Source: Fictibacillus norfolkensis (GTDB lineage: Bacteria; Bacillota; Bacilli; Bacillales; Fictibacillaceae). From it: DNA of 64,000 nt. The translations under genes were made by a program, and so were the position numbers. The notes beneath the pieces were generated by a model. That model did no database searches. It saw only the letters and a list, made by a program, of their open reading frames with translations, and was not told the DNA's origin. Location of the stretch: NCBI RefSeq assembly GCF_014836645.1, contig NZ_JACSQM010000009.1, forward strand, positions 62,001 to 126,000, in the 5' to 3' direction. Positions 43,518 to 51,978 of the stretch are shown one piece after another; within the stretch, counting starts at the first letter, position 1, and every line of letters begins with the position of its first letter.

Positions 43518-44201
43518 CTGAAGGTCTTCCGGATGGTTGAAGCTTCTTGCAATATAGATAAACGGTGTGGATGCAGCAGAAACCACAAACTTGATCACAT
43601 ATGTCGTAAAGAAGATCTGAATCCAAACATCCCATGAGAACACACCAACAAACGCAATCGTACAAAAGATAAGCGTGTCGATTAGCTGGCTTACCATCGT
43701 ACTTCCGTTATTACGAATCCAAAGCTGATCAGGGCGTGAAAACTTTTTCTTCAGTTTCGCAAAAAGTTTAACGTCTAGATACTGACTGATTAAGTAAGCA
43801 GCGAGACTGCCGATCACCAGACGAGGCATAAATCCAAAGATTGCTTCAAGATGCGGCTGGAAGATGTCACTTTCGTGCGGTTGAAACACGAGCACCATCT
43901 GCATGATGATCGTTGTCATGATAAGAGTAAAGAAACCGAACCAAACTGCTTTCTTCGCTTCTTTTTCTCCGTACTTCTCGTTGATTAAATCTGTTGCTAA
44001 ATAGATGGTTCCATAGATCACATTACCGAGAGTCATAACAAGTCCAAACATCTCGATCGTTTTTACAACTTGCAGATTAGCAAGAATTGTAGCTGCTGCG
44101 ATCCATGCATACAGTCCCGTACGACCGAACCACTTATAGCACGTTAAAAATAATATAAAATTAACCAGTGCAAATGCTGCACCAAAATAAAAATTAAACA
44201 T
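43503..44201 (-). CDS. yhhQ: Queuosine precursor transporter (YhhQ/DUF165 family)
   Basis: A 232-residue membrane protein with six to seven hydrophobic segments. It belongs to the DUF165 family, whose E. coli member YhhQ imports preQ0/preQ1. The conserved block GNVIYGTIYLATDLINEKYG and the later QLIDTLIFCTIAFVG, with YVIKFVVSAASTPFIY, are family signatures. The start at 44201 follows AGGAGGA. A preQ1-I riboswitch covers that ribosome binding site, which strongly supports the substrate assignment. Confidence 0.92.
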   Translation of the reverse strand: MFNFYFGAAFALVNFILFLTCYKWFGRTGLYAWIAAATILANLQVVKTIEMFGLVMTLGNVIYGTIYLATDLINEKYGEKEAKKAVWFGFFTLIMTTIIMQMVLVFQPHESDIFQPHLEAIFGFMPRLVIGSLAAYLISQYLDVKLFAKLKKKFSRPDQLWIRNNGSTMVSQLIDTLIFCTIAFVGVFSWDVWIQIFFTTYVIKFVVSAASTPFIYIARSFNHPEDLQKPGV

Positions 44202-44206
44202 AAAAA

Positions 44207-44247
44207 TTCCTCCTAGTTTTGATAACGCGGGAGTTTGCGAACCGCGA
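44207..44247 (-). promoter_or_regulatory. preQ1 class I riboswitch
   Basis: On the minus strand the 5' UTR reads CGCGGTTCGCAAACTCCCGC, then GTTATCAAAACTAGGAGG. This has the layout of preQ1-I aptamers: a short P1 stem (CGCGG/CCGCG), a small loop, and an A-rich tail that forms an H-type pseudoknot. The tail contains the Shine-Dalgarno sequence, so bound preQ1 should block translation. Confidence 0.88.
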
Positions 44248-44272
44248 AACACTTTTAACACAACAGTTCCCC

Positions 44273-44301
44273 ATTATAAGTCAGTTTTTGTAATTAATCA
44301 A
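44273..44301 (-). promoter_or_regulatory. Promoter of the yhhQ-like gene
   Basis: TTGATT and the perfect TATAAT are separated by 17 bases, about 25 bases upstream of the riboswitch. Confidence 0.7.
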
Positions 44302-44383
44302 TAATCCATATAAATAAGTAGCGCACGAGTAGTTTATAATCTCTTTCTTTGTGCAATACATAGTGTAGATTGATTATTGATTA
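44295..44383. promoter_or_regulatory. Widely spaced 12-bp inverted repeat between divergent promoters
   Basis: TAATCAATAATC (44295-44306) and its exact complement GATTATTGATTA (44372-44383) are 65 bases apart. The left half overlaps the -35 of the yhhQ-like gene; the right half lies in front of the OpuC-type operon. They are candidate paired operator half-sites. Confidence 0.45.
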
Positions 44384-44438
44384 CAGAAAAAACGGAAATA
44401 CTTCTTGTAATAGATAAAGCACACTAAGGAGCAGGTGT

Positions 44439-45410
44439 ATGATAACTTTTGATAATGTTTCTAAGGAATACCAAGATGGAACGGCTGCGGTTCGTGATTT
44501 GAATTTAACGATACAGCCAGGAGAATTTTTCGTCGTGATCGGTCCGAGTGGTTGTGGGAAAACGACGATGCTTAAGATGATCAACCGACTGATCAGTCTT
44601 ACAAAAGGCACGATTTCCATCGATAACAAGAGAATCAGTGATTACAATATTGATGAACTACGTTGGAATATCGGGTATGTGCTTCAGCAGATCGCCTTAT
44701 TTCCTCATATGACGATTCTAGAGAATATTAGTATTGTTCCTGAGCTAAAAGGATGGGACAAAGAAAAAATTCGTAAAAGAGTGGACGAACTTCTTGATAT
44801 GGTTGGCTTAGACCCTGAAACGTATCGAGATCGCAAGCCTAAAGAACTCTCTGGCGGGCAACAACAGCGGGTGGGTGTTGTGCGAGCGTTAGCTGCAGAT
44901 CCTAACATTATTTTAATGGATGAACCATTTAGTGCTCTAGATCCGATCAGCAGAGAAAAGCTGCAGGAAGATCTTTTTAATCTTCAAAGAAATATTAAGA
45001 AGACCATTGTTTTCGTCACGCATGACATGAAGGAAGCGATCAAACTTGGAGACAGGATCTGTGTGATGAATGAAGGATCTATCGTGCAAGTTGGAACGCC
45101 AAAAGAGCTGCTCGAAAACCCTGCCGATGATTTTGTAAGAAATTTCGTAGGAACAGAGAGTATGAGTTCTGTTGAAAATATGGATCTTCGAAAGCTTGTT
45201 ATTCCATTGAAAGCAGATGAAATTGGAATGGATTATCAATTGCCATCCCTTTCAGTGAATACGAGTATTAAAGAGGCACTCAATATCTTAACCCGTGAAA
45301 ATGAAGTGACGGTTGAAGATCATGGTGCGATTATCGGAACACTGAACAGACAAGCTATTATTCAATATCTTGCAGATCACTTGCAGGAAAGAGGTAGCAG
45401 AGATGAATAG
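44439..45410 (+). CDS. OpuC-type osmoprotectant ABC transporter, ATP-binding protein
   Basis: A 323-residue ABC ATPase of the quaternary-amine uptake family (OpuCA/OpuBA/ProV-like). It shows Walker A GPSGCGKTT (36-44), the Q loop, signature LSGGQQQRVGVVRALAADP, Walker B ILMDEPFSALDP and the His switch FVTHDMKEA. The C-terminal CBS region is short compared with OpuCA (about 380). The gene overlaps the permease gene by 8 bases. With its partner it should import glycine betaine, carnitine, choline or a similar compatible solute. Confidence 0.92.
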   Translation: MITFDNVSKEYQDGTAAVRDLNLTIQPGEFFVVIGPSGCGKTTMLKMINRLISLTKGTISIDNKRISDYNIDELRWNIGYVLQQIALFPHMTILENISIVPELKGWDKEKIRKRVDELLDMVGLDPETYRDRKPKELSGGQQQRVGVVRALAADPNIILMDEPFSALDPISREKLQEDLFNLQRNIKKTIVFVTHDMKEAIKLGDRICVMNEGSIVQVGTPKELLENPADDFVRNFVGTESMSSVENMDLRKLVIPLKADEIGMDYQLPSLSVNTSIKEALNILTRENEVTVEDHGAIIGTLNRQAIIQYLADHLQERGSRDE

Positions 45411-46917
45411 TTTCTTGCAAGTATTTCAAGATCGAAAAGGTGAACTCGCAAGTGCGCTGATCGAGCATATTCAGATTTCGTTTATCGCACTTCTCTTTGC
45501 TGTGGTCATTTCAATCCCTCTTGGCATCTATTTAACGAAAAAACAAAGAGTGGCTGAACCTATTATCGGTGTAACTGCTGTGCTGCAGACGATTCCGTCA
45601 CTTGCTTTACTTGGTCTGTTGATTCCGCTGTTTGGGATCGGCAAGGTGCCAGCCATTATTGCACTTGTTGTTTACGCACTGCTCCCGATTTTAAGAAACA
45701 CGTATACAGGAATTAAAGAAGTTGATTCCTCATTAATTGAAGCAGCGAGAGCGATGGGGATGAACACGAGGAAGAGATTGATGAAGGTTGAACTTCCTTT
45801 AGCGATGCCTGTTATTATGGCCGGAATCCGTACGTCCATGGTCTTAATCATTGGAACAGCTACGCTCGCAGCTTTGATCGGAGCGGGTGGACTTGGTGAT
45901 ATTATCTTGCTCGGTATTGACCGCAATAACACGATGCTGATTGTGCTTGGAGCCGTTCCAGCCGCACTGCTCGCGATTTTATTTGATTTTCTTCTCAGAA
46001 GATTGGAGCTTCTTTCTTTTAAACGAGCACTAACAACGGTCAGCGCATTTTTGATAGCTGCTCTTTTAGTTATAATTGTTCCTTTTGCGATGAAAGGCGG
46101 ACAAGAAGATATCGTTATCGGTGGAAAGCTAGGCTCTGAACCGGAAACCTTGATCAACATGTACAAACTTTTAATTGAAGAAGAAACCGATTTAAATGTG
46201 GAGCTTAAGCCCGGACTTGGTAAAACTTCCTTTGTGTTCAATGCGTTGAAATCTGGGAGTATTGATATCTATCCAGAATTTACAGGCACGGCAATCGCTG
46301 AGTTTTTAAAAGAAAACGCATCAAGTACTGATAGCAAAAAAGTATATGAACAAGCTCGAAGCGGGATGGAAAGTAAGTTTGATATGCAATTGTTAAGCCC
46401 GATGGAATATAACAATACGTATGCGCTTGCTGTTCCTGAACAATTGGCGAAAGAGTACAACTTAAAGACGATTTCGGATTTGAAGAGTGTAAGCCAAAGT
46501 CTGAACGCAGGATTTACGCTAGAATTTTCGGATCGTGAAGATGGCTATAAAGGCATCCAAAAGCTATACGATATTCAGTTTGCAAATGTGAGAACGATGG
46601 AGCCGAAGCTAAGGTATAACGCGGTGAAAAAAGGTGAAATTGATGTGGTCGATGCCTATTCTACAGACAGCGAACTGCGCCAATATAAGCTTACCGTGTT
46701 AGAAGATGACAAAAAGCTGTTTCCTCCTTATCAAGGTGCACCTATGCTTCGTAAAGAAACGGTAGAGAAGCACCCGGAGTTAAAGAAAGCCTTAGATAAA
46801 CTTGCAGGAAAAATTACAGATGATGAAATGCGTGAGATGAACTATAGAGTGAATGTTGGGGGAGAGTCACCTAAGAAAGTGGCGGAGGATTTCTTGAAGG
46901 AGGAAGGTCTTCTCTAA
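45403..46917 (+). CDS. OpuC-type ABC permease fused to substrate-binding domain
   Basis: A 504-residue fusion. Residues about 1-215 form the permease with around six membrane segments and the EAA-like loop EAARAMGMNTRKRLMKVELP. After a seventh hydrophobic segment that anchors the linker, residues about 230-504 are an OpuAC-type solute-binding domain facing outside (GGKLGSEPETLINMYKLLIE, VELKPGLGKTSFVFNALKSG, DIYPEFTGTAIAEFL). Fusing OpuCB- and OpuCC-like parts makes the two-gene operon complete. The ATG at 45403 lies within the end of the ATPase gene behind GGAAAGAGG. Confidence 0.92.
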   Translation: MNSFLQVFQDRKGELASALIEHIQISFIALLFAVVISIPLGIYLTKKQRVAEPIIGVTAVLQTIPSLALLGLLIPLFGIGKVPAIIALVVYALLPILRNTYTGIKEVDSSLIEAARAMGMNTRKRLMKVELPLAMPVIMAGIRTSMVLIIGTATLAALIGAGGLGDIILLGIDRNNTMLIVLGAVPAALLAILFDFLLRRLELLSFKRALTTVSAFLIAALLVIIVPFAMKGGQEDIVIGGKLGSEPETLINMYKLLIEEETDLNVELKPGLGKTSFVFNALKSGSIDIYPEFTGTAIAEFLKENASSTDSKKVYEQARSGMESKFDMQLLSPMEYNNTYALAVPEQLAKEYNLKTISDLKSVSQSLNAGFTLEFSDREDGYKGIQKLYDIQFANVRTMEPKLRYNAVKKGEIDVVDAYSTDSELRQYKLTVLEDDKKLFPPYQGAPMLRKETVEKHPELKKALDKLAGKITDDEMREMNYRVNVGGESPKKVAEDFLKEEGLL

Positions 46918-46968
46918 GCTTCTACCACCATTCATTAAGATTCGACAAAAATTTCCCGGAAAATAAAG

Positions 46969-47005
46969 TATCCATGCAGTGCTTAGACTGTATGGATATT
47001 TTTTA
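46969..47005 (+). terminator. Terminator of the OpuC-type operon
   Basis: TATCCATGCAGT / ACTGTATGGATA with a 6-base loop and six T. Confidence 0.85.
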
Positions 47006-47029
47006 TGGAATAGTCGGTGTTACTGTTTG

Positions 47030-47137
47030 TCGAAAATCGGATAAAAAAATTTATGTACGGATATACATCTAATTAGTACGGAATTATTGCCGTTTACCTC
47101 GTATTAAAATTGAATTACCTCGTAAAAAAAATTCGCG
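47030..47137. repeat. Degenerate ~21-bp-period repeats (second sequence family)
   Basis: CGG cores occur at 47038, 47058 and 47079 (TACGGA in the last two), and TTACCTCGTA at about 47094 and 47115, the latter pair 21 bases apart. Successive steps are about 20, 21, 18 and 21 bases. It lies between two convergent terminators and has no coding signal. Confidence 0.55.
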
Positions 47138-47182
47138 TCTGCCTAAAACGGACAGATGCTAAATACGTCCACTAGGAAAACA

Positions 47183-47228
47183 CAAAAAAGAAGCTAGCAC
47201 TCAAAATTATGAGCCTAGCTACTTTCAA
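47183..47228 (-). terminator. Terminator of ald
   Basis: On the minus strand GTAGCTAGGCTC pairs with GAGTGCTAGCTTC, followed by TTTTTTG. Confidence 0.75.
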
Positions 47229-47236
47229 AAAATCTA

Positions 47237-48367
47237 TTATACAGTTTGAACTGCTTTTTCTAATGCTGCTTCAACTGAAACGTAGTCATAGCCAAGGTCA
47301 GTTGCAACTGCTTCGTATGTTACGAAACCACCAGCTGTGTTTAGACCCGCTTTTAGAGATGGGTTTTGAGCGATTGCAGCTTGTGCACCTTTGTTAGCGA
47401 TTTGTAATGCATATGGAACCGTTACGTTCGTAAGTGCGATCGTAGACGTACGAGGCACAGCACCAGGCATGTTTGCTACTGCATAGTGAACAACTCCGTG
47501 CTTGTCGTATGTTGGGTTGTCATGTGTCGTGATGCGGTCAACCGTTTCAAAGATACCGCCTTGGTCGATCGCAACGTCAACAACTACAGATCCTGGAGTC
47601 ATAGACTTGATCATTTCTTCTGTTACCAATTTAGGTGCTTTTGCTCCTGGAATGAGTACAGCTCCGATTACTAGATCAGATTCAGCTACAGCTTGTGCAA
47701 TATTTAATGGGTTAGACATTAATGTTTGGATGCTGTTACCGAAGATGTCATCAAGTTGACGAAGACGATCTGGGCTAAGGTCGATGATCGTAACGTCAGC
47801 GCCAAGTCCGATTGCAACTTTTGCTGCGTTCGTACCTACAACACCGCCACCGATGATTGTTACTTTACCGCGACGTACTCCTGGAACACCTGCAAGAAGG
47901 ATACCTTTTCCGCCTTTAGGCTTCTCAAGGAACTGAGCACCGATCTGTGCAGACATACGTCCTGCCACTTCACTCATTGGTGTTAATAGTGGAAGGGTAC
48001 GGTTGAATTCTACTGTTTCGTAAGCGATCGCTGTAACGCCGCTATCTGTTAGTGCTTTTGCCAATGCTGGCTCTGCAGCTAAATGTAAGTATGTGAAAAG
48101 AATAAGGTCTGAACGGAAATATTTGTACTCAGATGCTAAAGGTTCTTTAACCTTCATAACCATTTCAGCTGACCATGCGTCTTGTGCTTCAGCTACGATT
48201 TCAGCTCCTGCTGCTGAATAATCTTCGTTCGTAAATCCGCTGCCAACACCTGCGTTGTTTTCTACAAGTACTTTGTGGCCTGCTGCTGTTAGTGTGATAA
48301 CACCTGATGGCGTAATCGCTACGCGGTTTTCATTGTTTTTAATCTCTGCTGGAACTCCAATAATCAT
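47237..48367 (-). CDS. ald: Alanine dehydrogenase
   Basis: A 376-residue NAD-dependent enzyme that deaminates L-alanine to pyruvate and ammonia. N-terminal [20 protein letters not shown] and the catalytic segments [16 protein letters not shown] and [11 protein letters not shown] are near-invariant in the family. The Rossmann motif is [20 protein letters not shown]. In Bacillus it lets cells use alanine and matters for normal sporulation. The gene follows its probable activator adeR on the same strand, with a terminator between them. Start follows TAGGAGGA. Confidence 0.96.
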   Translation of the reverse strand: MIIGVPAEIKNNENRVAITPSGVITLTAAGHKVLVENNAGVGSGFTNEDYSAAGAEIVAEAQDAWSAEMVMKVKEPLASEYKYFRSDLILFTYLHLAAEPALAKALTDSGVTAIAYETVEFNRTLPLLTPMSEVAGRMSAQIGAQFLEKPKGGKGILLAGVPGVRRGKVTIIGGGVVGTNAAKVAIGLGADVTIIDLSPDRLRQLDDIFGNSIQTLMSNPLNIAQAVAESDLVIGAVLIPGAKAPKLVTEEMIKSMTPGSVVVDVAIDQGGIFETVDRITTHDNPTYDKHGVVHYAVANMPGAVPRTSTIALTNVTVPYALQIANKGAQAAIAQNPSLKAGLNTAGGFVTYEAVATDLGYDYVSVEAALEKAVQTV

Positions 48368-48418
48368 TTGTGAATCCTCCTATATAAGTAAACTCTTTGA
48401 GTGCGTTTTCATTTGTGA
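48365..48418 (-). promoter_or_regulatory. ald leader with repeated CATTTGTGA boxes
   Basis: CATTTGTGA occurs at 48365-48373 and 48410-48418, 45 bases apart, and ATTTGTGA again at 48481 in the adeR terminator stem. A -10-like TATACT exists upstream on the minus strand without a good -35, as expected for an activator-dependent promoter. Candidate AdeR sites. Confidence 0.35.
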
Positions 48419-48469
48419 TTTCAGTATAGTTCGAGGGATTGAGCTTTTCATTGTGGGGAATCTAGAAAA

Positions 48470-48502
48470 TGAAAAAAAGCATTTGTGATAATTCACAAAC
48501 GC
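48470..48502 (-). terminator. Terminator of adeR
   Basis: On the minus strand GCGTTTGTGA / TCACAAATGC with a 4-base loop, then seven T. The adeR stop codon is inside the stem. Confidence 0.8.
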
Positions 48503-49740
48503 TCCTGTTTAAATAGCCGATTCATCTTGAAATCAAGATAGATCATGATCTTCTGATGAGGGCTTTTCATATCAATATTTGTAAGCTCGCTGATCCTTTT
48601 TAAGCGATACAATAAAGTGTTCATGTGGATATGAAGCACTTCTGATGCTTTGTTGAGGTTTTCATCTAACGTCAGGTACGTTTCTAATGTGTGATAAAGC
48701 TCTGTCTTATGCTGGCGATCATATTCTCGTAGAGTCTTAATCATTTCATTGTGATAGCTCTGTCTTTGTTGTTTTTCATAAATAGCATCTAAAAATTGGT
48801 AGATACCAAGTTCATGATAGCCGTTTAGCGTTAACGTTTCTCCGCCAAGCTTTTCCTGAACAGCTAGTACACTTGAAGCTTCTTTATAACTTTTTTCCAC
48901 GTTCGAAAAAGAGGATACGAGACTACCATATGCCGCTTTAATATCTGATACAGAAAACCGTTCTTTCATAAGTGTGAAAAAGGACTCTACAAAGGACTTC
49001 GCGAGCTCCAAAGGCGGTTCTTTTCCAACAGGTGAGGCGAGGAGGAGCATTTGATTCGCGTCCGCCGCCGATAAGAGAACGTTAATCTTCTGGTTCACCG
49101 CAGCAAGATATAAAATATCTTTTTCGATAGCTGGTGTGATCTCCTCTTCTAGCTGCAGAATAAAAACAGCTGCTGGAAGTACCGGCAAAATGTTGAGTTC
49201 GTGCAGCTTCTCTAAAATATGCTCTTCTTGAGGAAGGTTGCCCGTGAGCATCTTCCAAAAAAGCTCTTGCCGGTTTTCTTCTTTCTTTTTTGTACCGATC
49301 TGCATCTGAAGAAGTTGGCTTTTTGCTGAAGCAGCAGCGAGCTTTAATAATTGCATATCATCTGATGTTAATTGTTTTTGCACTTCAAGAACCCAAATAT
49401 ATCCGAGAACTTCGTTGTTTTTTCGGATTGATACCGCAACTCGATCACCAAGCCCGACGTTTTGTATCGTGCCGACACGAACAGGATCATCGCTCTCTTG
49501 CAATCTAGGAATCACGCCGTCTTTCCATAGACTGTTCACTACTTTTTCTGGCACGCGCCGTCCGATGATGGTCGCGATACGCGCAGGATCTGTTCCGTCT
49601 TCATGTGTACTGTAAGCAAGGAGTCGGTGATTCTGATCTTCTATCGTTACAGGGCACGACAAAACGTCGCTGATCTTGTCTGCTAGATTTTCAAGACTGC
49701 CGAAAGTTCCTTTAAAAGGATCAGATTGAAAGCTCTTCAT
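48493..49740 (-). CDS. adeR: PucR-family regulator AdeR (activator of ald)
   Basis: A 415-residue PucR-type regulator. The N-terminal sensing region (about 1-150) is GAF-like. The middle carries the CdaR GGDEF-like domain, and the C-terminus has the PucR helix-turn-helix: LETYLTLDENLNKASEVLHI and HMNTLLYRLKRISELTNID. In B. subtilis the homologous gene lies directly upstream of ald and activates it in response to alanine. The same arrangement here supports the assignment. No ribosome binding site stands out beyond a GGAGA-type sequence (GGCGGGAGA). Confidence 0.88.
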   Translation of the reverse strand: MKSFQSDPFKGTFGSLENLADKISDVLSCPVTIEDQNHRLLAYSTHEDGTDPARIATIIGRRVPEKVVNSLWKDGVIPRLQESDDPVRVGTIQNVGLGDRVAVSIRKNNEVLGYIWVLEVQKQLTSDDMQLLKLAAASAKSQLLQMQIGTKKKEENRQELFWKMLTGNLPQEEHILEKLHELNILPVLPAAVFILQLEEEITPAIEKDILYLAAVNQKINVLLSAADANQMLLLASPVGKEPPLELAKSFVESFFTLMKERFSVSDIKAAYGSLVSSFSNVEKSYKEASSVLAVQEKLGGETLTLNGYHELGIYQFLDAIYEKQQRQSYHNEMIKTLREYDRQHKTELYHTLETYLTLDENLNKASEVLHIHMNTLLYRLKRISELTNIDMKSPHQKIMIYLDFKMNRLFKQERL

Positions 49741-49873
49741 AACATTTGTCTCCCGCCATTAGTTTCTCTGCTTACATTCTACCGAAAAAGGGAACGGGAT
49801 TACAGGAGAAAAGCAATGGATTGTAGAATTGGTAATACAGGAATGGATTGTAAATGAATGGGAGGCCTTTCTA

Positions 49874-51577
49874 ATGAAGTTTAGTGAATTTACATATGAA
49901 CGTCCTGATGTTGCAACTCTGAAAACGGAATTTGAAGAAGCCGTACAGATTTTTAAAGACGCTGAATCGGCAGATAAGCAGAACGAGACGATGAAAAAGG
50001 TCGTAGCTCTGCGTAATAGTTTTGAATCAAAAGCAAGGCTCGCGAAGATTCGCCACACGATTAATACGGAAGATGTTTTTTATAAGGAAGAGCAAGCGTT
50101 CATGGATGAAAATCTGCCAGTCTATCAAGGGATGGTCACAGCGTTTCATGAAGCGCTTGTTCAATCACCTTTTAAAGATGAGCTCGAAAGTAAATGGGGC
50201 AGTCAGCTGTTCCGCTTGGCTGAACTAAAAGTGAAGACGTACTCTGAAGATGTACTAGAGGACCTTAAGCAAGAAAACAAATTGAGTTCAGAATATGTGA
50301 AAGTAATGGCATCAGCTAAGATCGAGTTTGATGGAAAAGAGTTGAATCTTGCGCAACTTTCTCCATACGTTCAATCGGCAGATCGTGATACGAGAAAAGC
50401 TGCTAGTAAGGCAGCGAACGCTTTCTTGAGCTCCAATCAAGAAAAGTTTGACTCGATCTATGATGAGCTCGTGAAGCTGCGAACTGGAATCGCTAAAAAG
50501 TTAGGGTACTCTACGTTTACAGAATTAGCGTATGACCGTATGGGCAGAACGGATTACAACGCGGCAGACGTAAAGGTATTTCGTGAGCAAGTAAAAGAAA
50601 TCATTGTGCCGCTTTGTACAAAGTTAAAGAAGCGTCAGCAAAAGCGCATCGGTCTCCATGAGTTTAAGTTTTACGACGAACACTTCAGCTTTACAACAGG
50701 CAATCCTAAACCCCAAGGGGATGCAGAATGGATTGTGAATCAATCGAAGCAGGTTTTTAGTGGTCTATCGCAAGAAACTGGAGCGTTCTTCAACTATATG
50801 GCAGAAGATGAGCTCATGGATCTTGAAAGTAAAAGCGGTAAAGCGCCTGGTGGGTATTGCACGTATCTACAGGACTATACGGCGCCGTTCATTTTTACAA
50901 ATTTCAACGGTTCAGACAATGATGTTCGCGTCCTGCTCCATGAGATCGGTCATGCGTTCCAGATGTACACGAGCAGAGTGTTCGAAGTGCCAGAATATCA
51001 GTTCCCGACACTTGAAGCTTGTGAGATCCACTCGATGAGTATGGAGTTCTTAACGTATCCGTGGATGGAAAAGCTGTTCGGCGAGGACACAGAAAAATAT
51101 TTATACTCCCACTTAACAGGAGCGGTAGAGTTTATCCCGTACGGAGTTGCAGTTGATGAGTTTCAGCACTTCGTATACGACAACCCGGATGCGACGCCGT
51201 CAGAACGCCGTTCAAAGTGGAGAGAGCTTGAGAAAACATATCTACCACATCGTGATTATGATGGGCTTGAGTACTTAGAAAACGGTGGTTTTTGGCATAG
51301 ACAAGGCCACATTTTCCGCTCGCCTTTCTATTATATTGATTACACGCTCGCGCAAATCTGTGCACTTCAGTTTTGGAAGCGTGCTGGCGAGAATTCTGAG
51401 CGTGCATGGGAAGATTATTTCGCACTTTGTCAAAAGGGAGGAAGTCTACCTTTTACAAAGCTAGTTGAAGAAGCTGGTTTGATCTCTCCTTTTGAAAAAG
51501 GATGTGTAGCGTCTGTTGTTGGTGAAGTAGAGAAGTTTATTGCTACAGTGGATGAGGAACAATTTGCGAGAGCTTAA
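49874..51577 (+). CDS. M3-family oligoendopeptidase
   Basis: A 567-residue zinc metallopeptidase related to PepF/thimet oligopeptidases. The zinc motif HEIGH (VLLHEIGHAFQMYTS) is near residue 357, and the third ligand Glu is in LEACEIHSMSMEF. The preceding helical N-terminal domain starts at MKFSEFTYERPD. It cleaves cytoplasmic oligopeptides. No signal peptide is present. The start at 49874 follows GGGAGG; an upstream in-frame extension lacks a ribosome binding site. Transcription is divergent from adeR. Confidence 0.92.
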   Translation: MKFSEFTYERPDVATLKTEFEEAVQIFKDAESADKQNETMKKVVALRNSFESKARLAKIRHTINTEDVFYKEEQAFMDENLPVYQGMVTAFHEALVQSPFKDELESKWGSQLFRLAELKVKTYSEDVLEDLKQENKLSSEYVKVMASAKIEFDGKELNLAQLSPYVQSADRDTRKAASKAANAFLSSNQEKFDSIYDELVKLRTGIAKKLGYSTFTELAYDRMGRTDYNAADVKVFREQVKEIIVPLCTKLKKRQQKRIGLHEFKFYDEHFSFTTGNPKPQGDAEWIVNQSKQVFSGLSQETGAFFNYMAEDELMDLESKSGKAPGGYCTYLQDYTAPFIFTNFNGSDNDVRVLLHEIGHAFQMYTSRVFEVPEYQFPTLEACEIHSMSMEFLTYPWMEKLFGEDTEKYLYSHLTGAVEFIPYGVAVDEFQHFVYDNPDATPSERRSKWRELEKTYLPHRDYDGLEYLENGGFWHRQGHIFRSPFYYIDYTLAQICALQFWKRAGENSERAWEDYFALCQKGGSLPFTKLVEEAGLISPFEKGCVASVVGEVEKFIATVDEEQFARA

Positions 51578-51601
51578 TTCATATAGGTGGTAGGATGAGG
51601 A

Positions 51602-51630
51602 GAACCGGCCGTGTGCCGGTTTTTCTTTTG
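51602..51630 (+). terminator. Terminator of the M3 peptidase gene
   Basis: AACCGGC / GCCGGTT with a 5-base loop, then TTTCTTTTG. Confidence 0.8.
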
Positions 51631-51689
51631 TGTGGGCGATGGGGCTTGGGTAGGGGGTATACCTGTTGCAGTAAATGTCGACAAATGAC

Positions 51690-51800
51690 ATCTCGTGGAT
51701 AAAACGTCAAAATTTTGGATTCAGACATGAAACTCGTGGATTCAACGCAAAAACTTGTGGATTGATGCGGCAAACTTCTGGATTGAACTTCATCCGCAAC
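51690..51800. repeat. Array of five ~21-bp repeats, opposite orientation to the 34.2-kb array
   Basis: GGAT recurs at 51697, 51717, 51738, 51759 and 51780 (steps 20, 21, 21, 21). The best units read CGTGGATTCAACGCAAAAAC, the complement of the AATCCACGA unit at 34.2 kb. In one frame the last three units read Trp-Ile at seven-residue intervals. It begins about 65 bases after a terminator in a 400-base gap that otherwise holds only a possible promoter for the next gene. Confidence 0.8.
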
Positions 51801-51978
51801 TGAAAATACCCCTAGGTGTATTCCCTCTAAGTTTCTCATTTTTTGAAGAATTATTGACACTTGGTTGGGGAATGCTGTTTTCAGCTGCCTATATGTTTGT
51901 GAATAGGGTCTTGAGTGGTAAAATGATTATGAATCTTAGAAGTTTTAAAGACTTTTAGTGGAAAAGGAGTAATACAAA

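Noticed and set aside
45672..46241. Long open frame (189 residues) on the minus strand
   Set aside because: It is the antisense shadow of the OpuC-type permease fusion, whose family motifs are unmistakable on the plus strand.
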